A stretch of DNA of 64,000 nt. Origin: Gp6-AA40 sp036802945. GTDB lineage: Bacteria > Acidobacteriota > Vicinamibacteria > Vicinamibacterales > UBA2999. Each line of letters begins with the position of its first letter. The first letter of the stretch is position 1. The notes beneath the pieces are model-generated. The model worked only from the letters and a program-made list of their open reading frames with translations. It was not told the DNA's origin and ran no database searches. The stretch lies in assembly GCA_036802945.1 (NCBI GenBank), contig DAIRVG010000010.1, positions 1 to 64,000 on the forward strand. The letters run 5' to 3'. The position numbers and the translations under genes were made by a program. Shown piece by piece: positions 56,156-64,000 of the stretch.

Positions 56156-58075
56156 TTAATGTTCAGCTCGGCTACGAAGGTCCGAGACTTCCGCCGAAAG
56201 GCTCCGCAGCCGATCGGAAACCTTCAGGAAGGCATCGATAACATCTGGATCGAAGTGTGTGCCCTTGCCTTTGACGATGAACGCAACGGCGTCGTCGTAC
56301 GACATTGGCTGTCGATAAAGTCGACGGGTGAGGATAGCGTCGAGCACGTCAACGAGGGCCATCACCCTTCCGGGCACGGGGATCTCCGTCCCATGAAGGC
56401 CCTGAGGATAGCCTGTGCCGTCCCATTTTTCATGGTGGGTATAGACGATCTCCTTTGCCATCGCGAGAATCACGTCATCATGCGTTCCCGCCGCCTTCTC
56501 GGCGTTGACGATGACATCCCGGCCATGCGCCGGGTGCCGGCGCATTTCCACGAGCTCGTCCGCCGTAAGCGCTCCAGGCTTGTTCAACAGTTGATCCGGC
56601 ACACCTACCTTGCCGATGTCGTGAAGCGGTGCGAGGCTCGAGAGCAGCTCGATGGTCTGGGGTGTCAGGTAATCGCTGAACTTCGGATTCATGGCGAGTT
56701 GCTCGGCAAGAATTCTGGTATACCTCTGAGTGCGCCGCGAATGCTGGCCAGTCTCCGCATCCCTGACTTCGGTGAGCGACAGCAGCGATTGAACCATCAG
56801 CCGCTGTGACCTGTGCGTATCCTGCACAGCCCGATCGGCGCGGCGATGCTCGACCGTGAACCGCCCGACGACCATCCCGGCGAACGCAAAAGTAAGCCCC
56901 ATGGTTGGAAAGAGCGGCGACACAAAACGACCATCGGCTGCAATGAGTGAGACGGCCCCGGCCCACACCGCGACGAGGCATATCGCCGTACCGAGCGCGC
57001 CCCACGCAAGTCCCAGCCGACCGACCAGCAGCGTCAGGACGATACCGAGTGCGAGCACGGTCTGCGACTCGAACGCGACACCGTACTCGGGTCGATGAAT
57101 GAAGTCCTGCTGCAACAGGTTGTCGGCTACGGTCGCGTGAACTTCGACGCCTGCAAACAGCGTATCCAAGGGAGTTGACACAACCTCGCGCGTGCCGAGA
57201 GCCGTGGTCCCGACGAAGACGAGCTTGTCTTTAAAGGTGTCGGCGCGCGCCAGGCCGCTCAGCACGTCCGCGGCCGAGACGTACGGCAAGGTGCGCCTGG
57301 TGCCTCGAAACCGCACGAGCAGATTGCTCTTCCCATCGAGCGGTACGCTCCGAGTACCGAACGCCAGCGTCGAGGTGTTGACGTTGATGACGTGGAGCGA
57401 GATGTCACGAGTAGTGGTGGTCGCGGCGACCGCAGCCAGGGCGAGTGCAGGATACGTGCGACCATCGAACTCGACCAGCATGGGAACGCGTCTCAGGATC
57501 CCGTCGGAATCGGGCGCGGCGTTCAGAAATCCCGAGGCGCCGGCCGCCTGCGTCAGGATCGGAAGGCTGCAGATTGCGCCCGTTGCTCGAAAGAACGGAT
57601 CATCCGACGCATCGGCGCGTCCGATGATGGCAAGGCCTACCGGATGCTGCACACATGCGCTGGCTCCGTCGGAGGGGGCGTCGAACGTCAGGGCATAACC
57701 AACCACAACGCGGCCCGGCCGAAGCGCGTGAGCCAGCGCTTCGTCGGAGCCCGTGCCTTCGTATCGGTCGGACTCCGGGAAAATGATGTCGAGCGCGACG
57801 GCGGACGCCCCGAAATCCCGCAAGCGCGTGATGAGATCGCCGACGATATCGCGACGCCAGGGCCATTGGCCGATCGCCGACAAGCTGCGTTCGTCCACGT
57901 CCACAATCACGACCTTGCTGCCGGGCGGATGCACCCGGGCAGAGCGAACTACCGTGTCGTAGGCGCCGTATTCGAGCCTCTCGAGGAACTGGGGCCGGGA
58001 GACCGAGAGCCCGGCCACGACAAGCGTCGGCAACAGACCAGTCAGAAGGACAAGAGGGCGGGCTCGAGTCTTCAT
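56156..58075 (-). CDS. CHASE2 sensor with HD-GYP cyclic-di-GMP phosphodiesterase domain
   Basis: 639 residues. After one N-terminal helix, a CHASE2 periplasmic domain (about 30-320) has VVIVDVDERSLSAIGQWPWR and ALDIIFPESD. Three helices follow (about 330-400). The C-terminal HD-GYP domain has LTEVRDAETGQHSRRTQRYT, the HD pair in LHDIGKVG near 488, and GTGYPQGLHG near 557. Hydrolysis of cyclic-di-GMP is expected. Its 5' end overlaps the OmpA gene by 4 bases, as last gene of a FecR-OmpA-CHASE2 operon. Confidence 0.9.
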   Translation of the reverse strand: MKTRARPLVLLTGLLPTLVVAGLSVSRPQFLERLEYGAYDTVVRSARVHPPGSKVVIVDVDERSLSAIGQWPWRRDIVGDLITRLRDFGASAVALDIIFPESDRYEGTGSDEALAHALRPGRVVVGYALTFDAPSDGASACVQHPVGLAIIGRADASDDPFFRATGAICSLPILTQAAGASGFLNAAPDSDGILRRVPMLVEFDGRTYPALALAAVAATTTTRDISLHVINVNTSTLAFGTRSVPLDGKSNLLVRFRGTRRTLPYVSAADVLSGLARADTFKDKLVFVGTTALGTREVVSTPLDTLFAGVEVHATVADNLLQQDFIHRPEYGVAFESQTVLALGIVLTLLVGRLGLAWGALGTAICLVAVWAGAVSLIAADGRFVSPLFPTMGLTFAFAGMVVGRFTVEHRRADRAVQDTHRSQRLMVQSLLSLTEVRDAETGQHSRRTQRYTRILAEQLAMNPKFSDYLTPQTIELLSSLAPLHDIGKVGVPDQLLNKPGALTADELVEMRRHPAHGRDVIVNAEKAAGTHDDVILAMAKEIVYTHHEKWDGTGYPQGLHGTEIPVPGRVMALVDVLDAILTRRLYRQPMSYDDAVAFIVKGKGTHFDPDVIDAFLKVSDRLRSLSAEVSDLRSRAEH

Positions 58076-58710
58076 CGAACCGCGATTTCGACTCGACGAT
58101 TGCGAGGCTCGGCGACCTCGTCGGCGGTTCGAACCAGCAGATCCGATTCGCCATGCGATATGACTTCGACAGCTGACGCGTCGAGGCCGCCTTCGACAAG
58201 CAGGTCGCGAACGGTATTGGCGCGCTTGAGCCCGAGCTCGAAGTTCATGGCAGATACGCCCATCGTGTCCGTGTGTCCGACGGCCACCACATCGGGAACC
58301 GGCCTGGCTCTGATGGCGCTCAGAATGTCCGCGACGAGCGCGCGACTCTCCTCAGTCAATACCTCGGAGTCGAAGCGGAAGTAGAGCGTGAAGTTTTGCG
58401 CGGGGGGCGGAAGGGCTGCGAGCGCATCACCGAACAGCCGATTTATTTCGGCCTCGCTCATCGTGCTGACCGGCGTAGGCGGTTGGCCCGCAGAGGCGAT
58501 GGTTGAATCCCGAGCGGCCGCCAGATCGACCGCCCCGGAAGGGTTTGAGACCGTCGCGCGCCCAACTTCGCCACTGGCAGTGTCTGGCAGCAGCACGACC
58601 AGGTCCTGGCCCTGGCGTTGAGGAGTTCGAATCTGCTGTGGCCCGCACGACCACACTAGCCCAGCGACAGACATCGCCATCAGAGCGGCGATCAGGCGTC
58701 GACTATTCAT
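58072..58710 (-). CDS. OmpA-family lipoprotein
   Basis: 212 residues. Lipobox VWSC near 19-22. The C-terminal OmpA domain has YFRFDSEVLTEESRALVADI near 108, AVGHTDTMGVSAMNFELGLK near 143 and EPRNRRVEIAVR at the end. It should bind peptidoglycan. Between the FecR and CHASE2 genes, with 4-base overlaps on both sides, it probably links the envelope to the sensor. Confidence 0.87.
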   Translation of the reverse strand: MNSRRLIAALMAMSVAGLVWSCGPQQIRTPQRQGQDLVVLLPDTASGEVGRATVSNPSGAVDLAAARDSTIASAGQPPTPVSTMSEAEINRLFGDALAALPPPAQNFTLYFRFDSEVLTEESRALVADILSAIRARPVPDVVAVGHTDTMGVSAMNFELGLKRANTVRDLLVEGGLDASAVEVISHGESDLLVRTADEVAEPRNRRVEIAVR

Positions 58711-59156
58711 TCCGGCAGGACGCGGACAGCCAGCGTGGTCCCGCGAACGCCCACAATCGCACCTGGTGCTTCGAGCCGAATCGAATCAGGCGAGAGCTTG
58801 GCAATCCGCCCCGAGACGTAGGCGACGACGCCACGGACGATCCTCAGAACGAATCCGACCTGGCTCTCGGCGGGTGCGTAGGCGAAGCGATCCAGCCGCA
58901 CTTCGCTGTTCGGGCCAAGGGAGAGACGTGTGTCGTCCCTCAGGGTAATCCCTACGCGGCCATCAGCGCCTGTTCTCAGACCGTCGGCCTGGAAGACCGC
59001 CTGCCCCGCCTGCGCTGGCACAAGCGCGCCGGCTCGGACGATGAACGCCGATCCCGTTACGACCTTGATACGGCCGACGTCCACCGGCTGCTGGCTGAAT
59101 GCAGGCTCCGCCATGAGGACAAACAGAAGCGCAGCAACCCAGCTTCGTAAGTTCAT
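58707..59156 (-). CDS. FecR-domain secreted protein
   Basis: 149 residues from the ATG at 59156, preceded by AAGGAG. Signal peptide ends AEPAFSQ. The FecR-type domain has IKVVTGSAFIVRAGALVPAQ, DGLRTGADGRVGITLRDDTR and a C-terminal GAIVGVRGTTLAVRV. It is not the anti-sigma form, as no N-terminal cytoplasmic segment exists. First gene of the operon with OmpA and CHASE2-HD-GYP. Confidence 0.87.
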   Translation of the reverse strand: MNLRSWVAALLFVLMAEPAFSQQPVDVGRIKVVTGSAFIVRAGALVPAQAGQAVFQADGLRTGADGRVGITLRDDTRLSLGPNSEVRLDRFAYAPAESQVGFVLRIVRGVVAYVSGRIAKLSPDSIRLEAPGAIVGVRGTTLAVRVLPE

Positions 59157-59286
59157 GACGCTCCTTTTTTGAGGGGACTCCACGATACTCCGTTCCCGGG
59201 CAGACCCGCCAGCCCGAGGCTGCCGTTACCGCGCACGTAAGCTCGTACAGAAGACGCCGGGGCCAGTATTCCTCCAGCAGCGTCGA

Positions 59287-59856
59287 GTGCGAGAATTCGA
59301 GGAAGAGGCCGTTGGCACACCAGAAGGTCGCGTGGGGCTGCTGGCACCTCTGCGCGCCTCCGATACTCCGATCGGTGATATCCACGTGACCGCACGCAGC
59401 TCGCGACGCTACGCCCCGTGGTTGTGGGTGCTGGCCGCGCTGTTCTGCGCTCGTGTAATCGCTCAGCCCATCGCCTTGGTGTTTCATCCGGGGTTCCTGC
59501 CGCCGTTTGACGCCTGGCACAGCGCCGTTCTCCCGTACCAGTTGCTATTGGCATCTCAGGGCGTCATTCTCTTCTGGCTCGCTTGGACGGCCGCGCGTTT
59601 TTCCACCGCCGCAGTCACGCCGAACCGCCGCATTGGCGTCAGCGCGCTGATACTCGGGACGCTCTATTTCAGCTTCATGGCGCTACGCCTGCTCCTCGGG
59701 GCCACGATCCTGCACGGCCAGCGATGGTTCGCACGCCCATTGCCGACGGTCTTTCATCTGGTGCTGGCGACGTATCTGATTCTGTTCGCGCACTTTCATT
59801 ACCACCGCAGCTCCACGCAGGCCGTAGGTGGGACCGAAGGAAATGACGATGTCTGA
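59287..59856 (+). CDS. Membrane protein, hypothetical
   Basis: Up to 189 residues; a GTG at 59386 would give 156. Four helices: PWLWVLAALFCARVIAQPIA, PYQLLLASQGVILFWLAW, ISALILGTL-like GVSALILGTLYFSFMALRLL and PTVFHLVLATYLILFAHF. No catalytic motif is visible. It precedes and overlaps the fatty-acid hydroxylase gene, so it probably serves the same pathway. Upstream 59157-59286 is the divergent spacer with the FecR operon. Confidence 0.6.
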   Translation: MREFEEEAVGTPEGRVGLLAPLRASDTPIGDIHVTARSSRRYAPWLWVLAALFCARVIAQPIALVFHPGFLPPFDAWHSAVLPYQLLLASQGVILFWLAWTAARFSTAAVTPNRRIGVSALILGTLYFSFMALRLLLGATILHGQRWFARPLPTVFHLVLATYLILFAHFHYHRSSTQAVGGTEGNDDV

Positions 59857-60715
59857 CCGTCTCAACGCGACCCTCTCGTGGCTGCACTATCCCGTCGTCG
59901 TCATCGGGACTTTCGCGTTGTTCGCGTGGCTGCAGTCTCGGGGTGCATCGCTGGTGGTTAGCACGTATGTTCCGGTGATCCTCGCGGCAGCCGTCGTGAC
60001 CGTGCTGGAATTCGCGTTTCCGCACCGCGCGGAATGGCGGCCGGGGGCATCCGACGTCAAAACTGATCTTGCCTTCATGACCGTCGTGCAGCTGGCGTTC
60101 CCCCCTCTGATGGGATTCCTGTTTACATACACCCTGATCAATCCCGCGCGGGCGCTGAATCTCCCGATCGTCCTGCTCTGGCCGCATGCGTGGCCGATCT
60201 GGGTTCAGGTACTGCTCATGATTCTCGTGGTTGATTTCCTACGGTACTGGCTGCATCGTGCGGCGCACGAGAACGACACTCTCTGGCGCCTTCACTCCGT
60301 GCACCACTCGGTCGAGCAGATGTACTGGCTCAACACCGCGCGCTTCCATCTGATCGAGAAGGGCATGCAGATGACGCTCGACAGCCTCCCGTTTCTGCTC
60401 ATGGCCGTTGACGCGAAGGTGCTTGCCCTCTACTACGTCGCGTATGCCACGAATGGTTTCTTTCAGCACTGCAACATCGAGCTGCGCTATGGCTTCTTGA
60501 ACTACGTCGTTGGCAGCGCTGAAACGCATCGCTGGCACCATTCCCGTGTTCCCAGAGAATCAAATGCGAACTACGGAAACACTGTGATCGTCTGGGACCT
60601 GCTGTTCGGGACGTGGTACCTGCCGACACGACGGCGGGTCGAAGAGATCGGCCTCAAGGACCCTGGATATCCACAGTCGTTCTTCAGGCTGATGCGCGCG
60701 CCGTTCATTCGCTGA
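59849..60715 (+). CDS. Sterol desaturase / fatty-acid hydroxylase family protein
   Basis: 288 residues from the ATG at 59849, with GAAGG 8 bases upstream. About four helices. Histidine clusters HRAAH near 135, HSVHH near 150 and HRWHH near 229 form the di-iron site of the superfamily, which inserts oxygen into lipid C-H bonds. Substrate unknown. Part of a plus-strand operon with the GH3-like and enolase-superfamily genes. Confidence 0.9.
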   Translation: MSDRLNATLSWLHYPVVVIGTFALFAWLQSRGASLVVSTYVPVILAAAVVTVLEFAFPHRAEWRPGASDVKTDLAFMTVVQLAFPPLMGFLFTYTLINPARALNLPIVLLWPHAWPIWVQVLLMILVVDFLRYWLHRAAHENDTLWRLHSVHHSVEQMYWLNTARFHLIEKGMQMTLDSLPFLLMAVDAKVLALYYVAYATNGFFQHCNIELRYGFLNYVVGSAETHRWHHSRVPRESNANYGNTVIVWDLLFGTWYLPTRRRVEEIGLKDPGYPQSFFRLMRAPFIR

Positions 60716-60730
60716 CACCACGAGTTACAA

Positions 60731-62368
60731 ATGCTGTTACGTTCGCAGATGCTCGTCTATCGGGCGCTGTACTGGCGGCGTGTCGAGCGGATGGCGCATC
60801 GGCCCGATGCCGTGCAGCAGGACGTCCTGCGACAATTGTTGCTCGCCAACCGGACGGCGCGATTCGGAGTCGAGCACGGGTTTGCGGAGACCACGAATTA
60901 CCGCCAGTTTCGCGAGCGGGTGCCCGTCCAGGACTACGAGACCCTGCGAGGGTACATCGAGGAACAACGGCGAGAGGGAGTGCAGGCACTCACGGCTGAG
61001 GCCCCCCTGTTCTACGCGCAAACGAGCGGGTCGACCGGGAAGCCGAAGTACATTCCAGTCACGCCATCGGTGCTCGCGACGCATCGAGCCGAGCAAGCCC
61101 TCTTTTCCTACCTGCAGTACCGCGCATGTCCCGAAGCATTCGCCGGCAAAGCCCTCGGGGTGATGGGCGCGGCAGTTGAGGGGCACCTCGACTCCGGCCA
61201 TGCGGTCGGCTCTGTGTCCGGGTATCTGTATCAGTCGCTTCCGCGATTGATCCAGTCGCGGTTCGTTGTTCCGCCGGAGGTCGCGAGCATCGCCGATTAC
61301 GATCTCAAGTACCAGGTGATCCTTCGCCTGGCGCTCGCTGAACGCGAGATCACATATCTCGGCTCGCCGAACCCTTCCACGTTCCTACGTCTGCTCGACA
61401 TGCTGAACGACCGGCGAGAGCCTCTACTCCGCTCTCTCGAAACCGGCGGACTCGAGGAGCTGGACGGACTCGATGCCGGGGTCCGGGTCGCGCTCGCCCG
61501 GAGGTTGAAGGCCGACCCGGACCGTGCGGCGCAATTGCGCCGCCTGCCATCGCTCACCTTCGCAAACGTCTGGCCGAATATTCGGCTCCTGACCACATGG
61601 ACAGGCGGAAGCTGTGGAATAGCACTTGGCAAGCTGCGTCAAACGCTTCCGCCAATGACCGCAGTCATGGAGCTTGGCTATCAGTCGACCGAGTGCCGGG
61701 GGACAATCGCGCTCGACCTCGAAACCCCCGGTGGGCTGCCACCACTGCATCATCATTTTTTCGAGTTTGTCGAACAGGAACGCTGGGACAGCAGCAACCC
61801 GGAGTTCGTCACCCTCGGCCAACTTGAAACAGGGCACCGCTACTACGTGCTCCTCACCACGGCGGCGGGCCTGTATCGCTACTTCATGAACGACCTCGTC
61901 GAGGTCACCGGTCGGTTTCATCAAACGCCGTTGCTGCGCTTCGTTCAGAAGGGGAAAGGCGTGACCAGCCTCACGGGGGAGAAGCTCTACGAAGCCCAAC
62001 TGATCGAGGCTGTGCAGAATACGGCTCACCAGTACGGCTTGGGCGCCAGCTTTTTCCTGGCAGTTGCAGACGAGGAACGTGCGGCCTATCACCTGTTTCT
62101 CGAGGCCGACGATGGGGAGCATCCCGAGGCGGAGCTCATCGCCGCGGCGGTAGACCGTCGATTGGGAGAGTTGAACATCGAATATGACAGCAAGCGGACG
62201 AGCGGTCGGCTTGGTCCACTGACCGTCGCATGGCTGGAACGGGGCGCCGCGGACGCGTATAAGACGGCATGCGTCCGCGCGGGCCAGCGCGAAGGGCAGT
62301 TCAAACCGGCGGTGCTTCAGTACCGGAAGGAGCTGGTCGTGTCGTTTGATTCGTATGTAATTCGGTAA
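60731..62368 (+). CDS. GH3-family acyl-adenylating amido synthetase
   Basis: 545 residues. FYAQTSGSTGKPKYIPVTPS near 94-113 is the ATP/AMP motif of the GH3/adenylate-forming fold. LGYQSTECRGTIALDL near 320 and GLYRYFMNDLVEVTG near 380 are GH3 signatures. Plant GH3s couple carboxylates such as auxin and jasmonate to amino acids; bacterial members are poorly known. The gene ends one base before the GTG of the enolase-superfamily gene, so the two are very likely co-translated. Substrate unknown. Confidence 0.88.
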   Translation: MLLRSQMLVYRALYWRRVERMAHRPDAVQQDVLRQLLLANRTARFGVEHGFAETTNYRQFRERVPVQDYETLRGYIEEQRREGVQALTAEAPLFYAQTSGSTGKPKYIPVTPSVLATHRAEQALFSYLQYRACPEAFAGKALGVMGAAVEGHLDSGHAVGSVSGYLYQSLPRLIQSRFVVPPEVASIADYDLKYQVILRLALAEREITYLGSPNPSTFLRLLDMLNDRREPLLRSLETGGLEELDGLDAGVRVALARRLKADPDRAAQLRRLPSLTFANVWPNIRLLTTWTGGSCGIALGKLRQTLPPMTAVMELGYQSTECRGTIALDLETPGGLPPLHHHFFEFVEQERWDSSNPEFVTLGQLETGHRYYVLLTTAAGLYRYFMNDLVEVTGRFHQTPLLRFVQKGKGVTSLTGEKLYEAQLIEAVQNTAHQYGLGASFFLAVADEERAAYHLFLEADDGEHPEAELIAAAVDRRLGELNIEYDSKRTSGRLGPLTVAWLERGAADAYKTACVRAGQREGQFKPAVLQYRKELVVSFDSYVIR

Positions 62369-63505
62369 GTGCGCGAATTCCAGCTGATGTTCGGACCAAT
62401 CCAGATTCATCGTTTCGCGCTCAAGGACGTTCGCATTCCGTTCAAGACTGCGTTTCGTCACGCAGCCGCCGAGCGCGCCGAGACCTCGACGCTGTGGATT
62501 GAAGCGGTCTCGCCACGCGGCGCCATCGGCTACGGTGAATCGTGCCCCAGGCCGTACGTCACCGGCGAAACGCTCGACACTGCGCGGGAGTTTTTCTGGC
62601 GCCATGAGGAGGCGCTCCGCGAACAGGTGGTCGACCTGGACTCTCTGAGAGCCTGGATGAAAGCGCACGCCGACAAGCTCGACGCCAACCCTGCTGCCTG
62701 GTGCGCGATCGAGCTGGCAATCCTCGACGTCTTCGCACGGGAGCACGGTCGAACAGTGGAGGCATTGCTGTCGTTACTGCCGCTCCGCGGGCCGTTTCGC
62801 TACAGCGCGGTGCTCGGCGATGCGTCCTTCGACGCGTTTCAGGCCACCGCCGAACAGTACCGTCGCGTCGGCTTCACGGATTTCAAGATCAAGCTGTCAG
62901 GTCAGTTGGAACACGATCGCAGGAAGCTCGATCTGTTGCGCAACTGGGGTGCACCGGCGCCAAGAATCCGGCTGGATGCGAATAACTTGTGGAGCACGGC
63001 TGCCGAAGCGACCGCCTTTCTCCGACAGCTTGATTGCGCATTCGTTGCTGTGGAAGAGCCGATTCAGAAGGGCCAGTACGCCGAGCTGGCCCGAATCGCC
63101 GAAGCACTCGCATGCAAAGTCATTCTTGATGAGAGCTTCATCCGCAGCGCGCAACTGCCATTGCTTCCCGACCCTGCTGGCCAATGGTTGATCAATGTCC
63201 GAGTGTCGAAGATGGGCGGTCTCTTGCGCTCTCTGGAGGTGATCAGGGAGGCGCGCATACGCGATATCGGGGTGATTGTTGGAGCCCAGGTTGGAGAGAC
63301 GAGCCTGCTCACGCGTGCCGCACTCCCGGTTGCGCAGGAGGCGGGCGATCGACTCGTCGCCCAGGAAGGGGCGTTCGGGACGTTCTTACTCGAGCGCGAC
63401 GTCTGCAATCCGCCGCTGATGTTCGGAGCCGAGGGACAACTCGACATCTCCGCCTATCCGTGGTTGACATCGCCTGGCTTCGGTCTGCGCTGCGACGTTG
63501 CTTGA
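62369..63505 (+). CDS. Enolase-superfamily protein (muconate-lactonizing / dipeptide epimerase type)
   Basis: 378 residues, GTG start directly after the GH3 stop. The active-site set of the MLE subgroup is complete: K173 and K175 (FKIKLSG), D203 (RLDANN), E229 (VEEP), D254 (ILDES) and K281 (SKMGG). This set supports racemisation or epimerisation, as in dipeptide epimerases and N-succinylamino-acid racemases; o-succinylbenzoate synthases and cycloisomerases also carry it. Context with an amide-forming enzyme favours an N-acyl amino acid or dipeptide substrate. Confidence 0.86.
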   Translation: MREFQLMFGPIQIHRFALKDVRIPFKTAFRHAAAERAETSTLWIEAVSPRGAIGYGESCPRPYVTGETLDTAREFFWRHEEALREQVVDLDSLRAWMKAHADKLDANPAAWCAIELAILDVFAREHGRTVEALLSLLPLRGPFRYSAVLGDASFDAFQATAEQYRRVGFTDFKIKLSGQLEHDRRKLDLLRNWGAPAPRIRLDANNLWSTAAEATAFLRQLDCAFVAVEEPIQKGQYAELARIAEALACKVILDESFIRSAQLPLLPDPAGQWLINVRVSKMGGLLRSLEVIREARIRDIGVIVGAQVGETSLLTRAALPVAQEAGDRLVAQEGAFGTFLLERDVCNPPLMFGAEGQLDISAYPWLTSPGFGLRCDVA

Positions 63506-63558
63506 CGCGGGGGGTGAACAGGAGATCAGGAGTGTAGGAGTTCTTGTGATTTCTCGTT
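63506..63558. other. Short spacer between convergent genes
   Basis: 53 bases with GGAGATCAGGAGTGTAGGAG, a degenerate 9-mer run like those elsewhere in the window. Nothing else is seen. Confidence 0.4.
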
Positions 63559-64000
63559 TCAGACAGGCGTGATTGGCGGTTGACCTGACAGCACTGCCGC
63601 GACGTTACGAACGGCAAGATCGGCCATCGCTGTCCGGGTCTCGACGGTGCCGCTGCCGAGATGCGGCACGAGCATCACGTTCTCGAGCGTGAGCAGCTCG
63701 GGCTCGACCTTCGGCTCCTGCTCGAACACGTCGAGCCCGGCGCCGGCAATGAGCCGCATGCGCAGCGCCCAGGCGAGCGCCTTCTCGTCGATGACAGGTC
63801 CGCGCGACGTGTTGATCAAGTAGGCGCTACGCTTCATGCGCGCCAGCGCCGGCTGATCGATCAGGTGCGTCGTCTCCCGCGTCAACGGGCAATGCAGCGA
63901 GACAACGTCGGATGTGGAGAGCAGGCGATCGAGCGGCATCGCCTCGGCGTCGGAATCGTTCTTCGGCGTGCGGCTCGTATAGGCGATGCGCATGCCGAAC
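63559..64000 (-). CDS. D-isomer-specific 2-hydroxyacid dehydrogenase, C-terminal part
   Basis: About 147 residues; the N-terminus lies beyond base 64000. YLINTSRGPVIDEKALAWAL, AGAGLDVFEQEP and VPHLGSGTVETR are the NAD-binding and catalytic motifs (Arg, Glu, His) of glyoxylate/hydroxypyruvate reductase-type enzymes. It reduces 2-oxo acids with NAD(P)H. Convergent with the enolase-superfamily gene. Confidence 0.92.
   Translation of the reverse strand, partial: FGMRIAYTSRTPKNDSDAEAMPLDRLLSTSDVVSLHCPLTRETTHLIDQPALARMKRSAYLINTSRGPVIDEKALAWALRMRLIAGAGLDVFEQEPKVEPELLTLENVMLVPHLGSGTVETRTAMADLAVRNVAAVLSGQPPITPV

Noticed and set aside
1..64000. tRNA, rRNA or insertion sequence with transposase
   Set aside because: No cloverleaf-like, rRNA-like or transposase-like sequence was recognised; short spacers leave little room. 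A covariance-model search would be needed to exclude small RNAs.

Overview
This is a high-GC, gene-dense bacterial chromosome segment from a draft or metagenome-type assembly, with three runs of exactly 100 N. It carries heme, undecaprenyl, lipid A-type outer-membrane (TolC, Pal) and queuosine genes, so the organism is Gram-negative. The gene set (fused CobA-HemD, a PyrK/PyrD-1B pyrimidine cluster, an ABC-GldG-DUF4340 cluster, PEGA coiled-coil proteins, FecR-OmpA-CHASE2 cluster) and the unusual intergenic repeats suggest an Acidobacteriota lineage of the Vicinamibacteria type. That assignment is inference from gene content only.

Layout. 1-4.5 kb: heme cluster hemC(partial)-cobA/hemD-hemB-hemL. 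4.5-6.6 kb: DinB protein, GNAT, secreted glycine-zipper protein. 6.6-12.2 kb, minus strand: rseP-dxr-cdsA-uppS-truA-pyrE. 12.3-15.2 kb: TolC-like protein and a glycosyltransferase cut by gap 1. 15.2-19.0 kb: TIGR02757 protein, CMD-family protein, solute-binding protein, MFS transporter. 19.1-22.5 kb: minus-strand operon BtpA-like / 3-hydroxyacyl-CoA dehydrogenase / IlvD-Edd dehydratase. 24-30.3 kb: divergent pyrimidine cluster, pyrR-pyrB-pyrC-PRTase on minus and pyrK-pyrD-pyrF on plus. 30.3-35.3 kb: pal, a large GT-C-like membrane protein, larE with a zinc-ribbon partner, a REC-PilZ regulator. 35.4-37.6 kb: heavy-metal P-type ATPase. 37.9-42.5 kb: ABC/GldG/DUF4340 operon. 42.5-44.8 kb: dacB and GNAT. 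44.9-48.1 kb: one long coiled-coil PEGA protein broken by gap 2. 48.4-52.1 kb: AlaX-type editing protein, histidine kinase, queC, queE. 52.3-54.5 kb: DUF72, cyclophilin, endonuclease III. 54.7-59.2 kb: small hypotheticals and a FecR-OmpA-CHASE2/HD-GYP operon. 59.3-63.5 kb: plus-strand operon membrane protein / fatty-acid hydroxylase / GH3 acyl-adenylating enzyme / enolase-superfamily enzyme. 63.6 kb to end: partial 2-hydroxyacid dehydrogenase.

The most striking feature is not a gene. Nearly every gene junction carries an array of 7-9 nt tandem units, usually followed by a spacer and the reverse-complement array, so that it could fold into a long hairpin. The unit differs from site to site but the architecture is the same. 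These elements reach into coding sequence: they supply start codons (pyrD, the DinB gene, the 31-33 kb membrane protein), stop codons (pyrF), C-terminal tails (CobA-HemD, GNATs, DUF72, Nth), a lipoprotein signal peptide (DacB) and an N-terminus (QueC). They also interrupt two membrane-protein genes in frame, and apparently abut a lost start codon in a third gene. A second, shorter palindrome family (GCGGACC...GGTCCGC) behaves the same way.

The most interesting gene set is the 59-63.5 kb operon, where a GH3-type acyl-adenylating enzyme is directly coupled to an enolase-superfamily protein with the KxK...K racemase residues. This may be a small pathway making and epimerising N-acyl amino acids or dipeptides.
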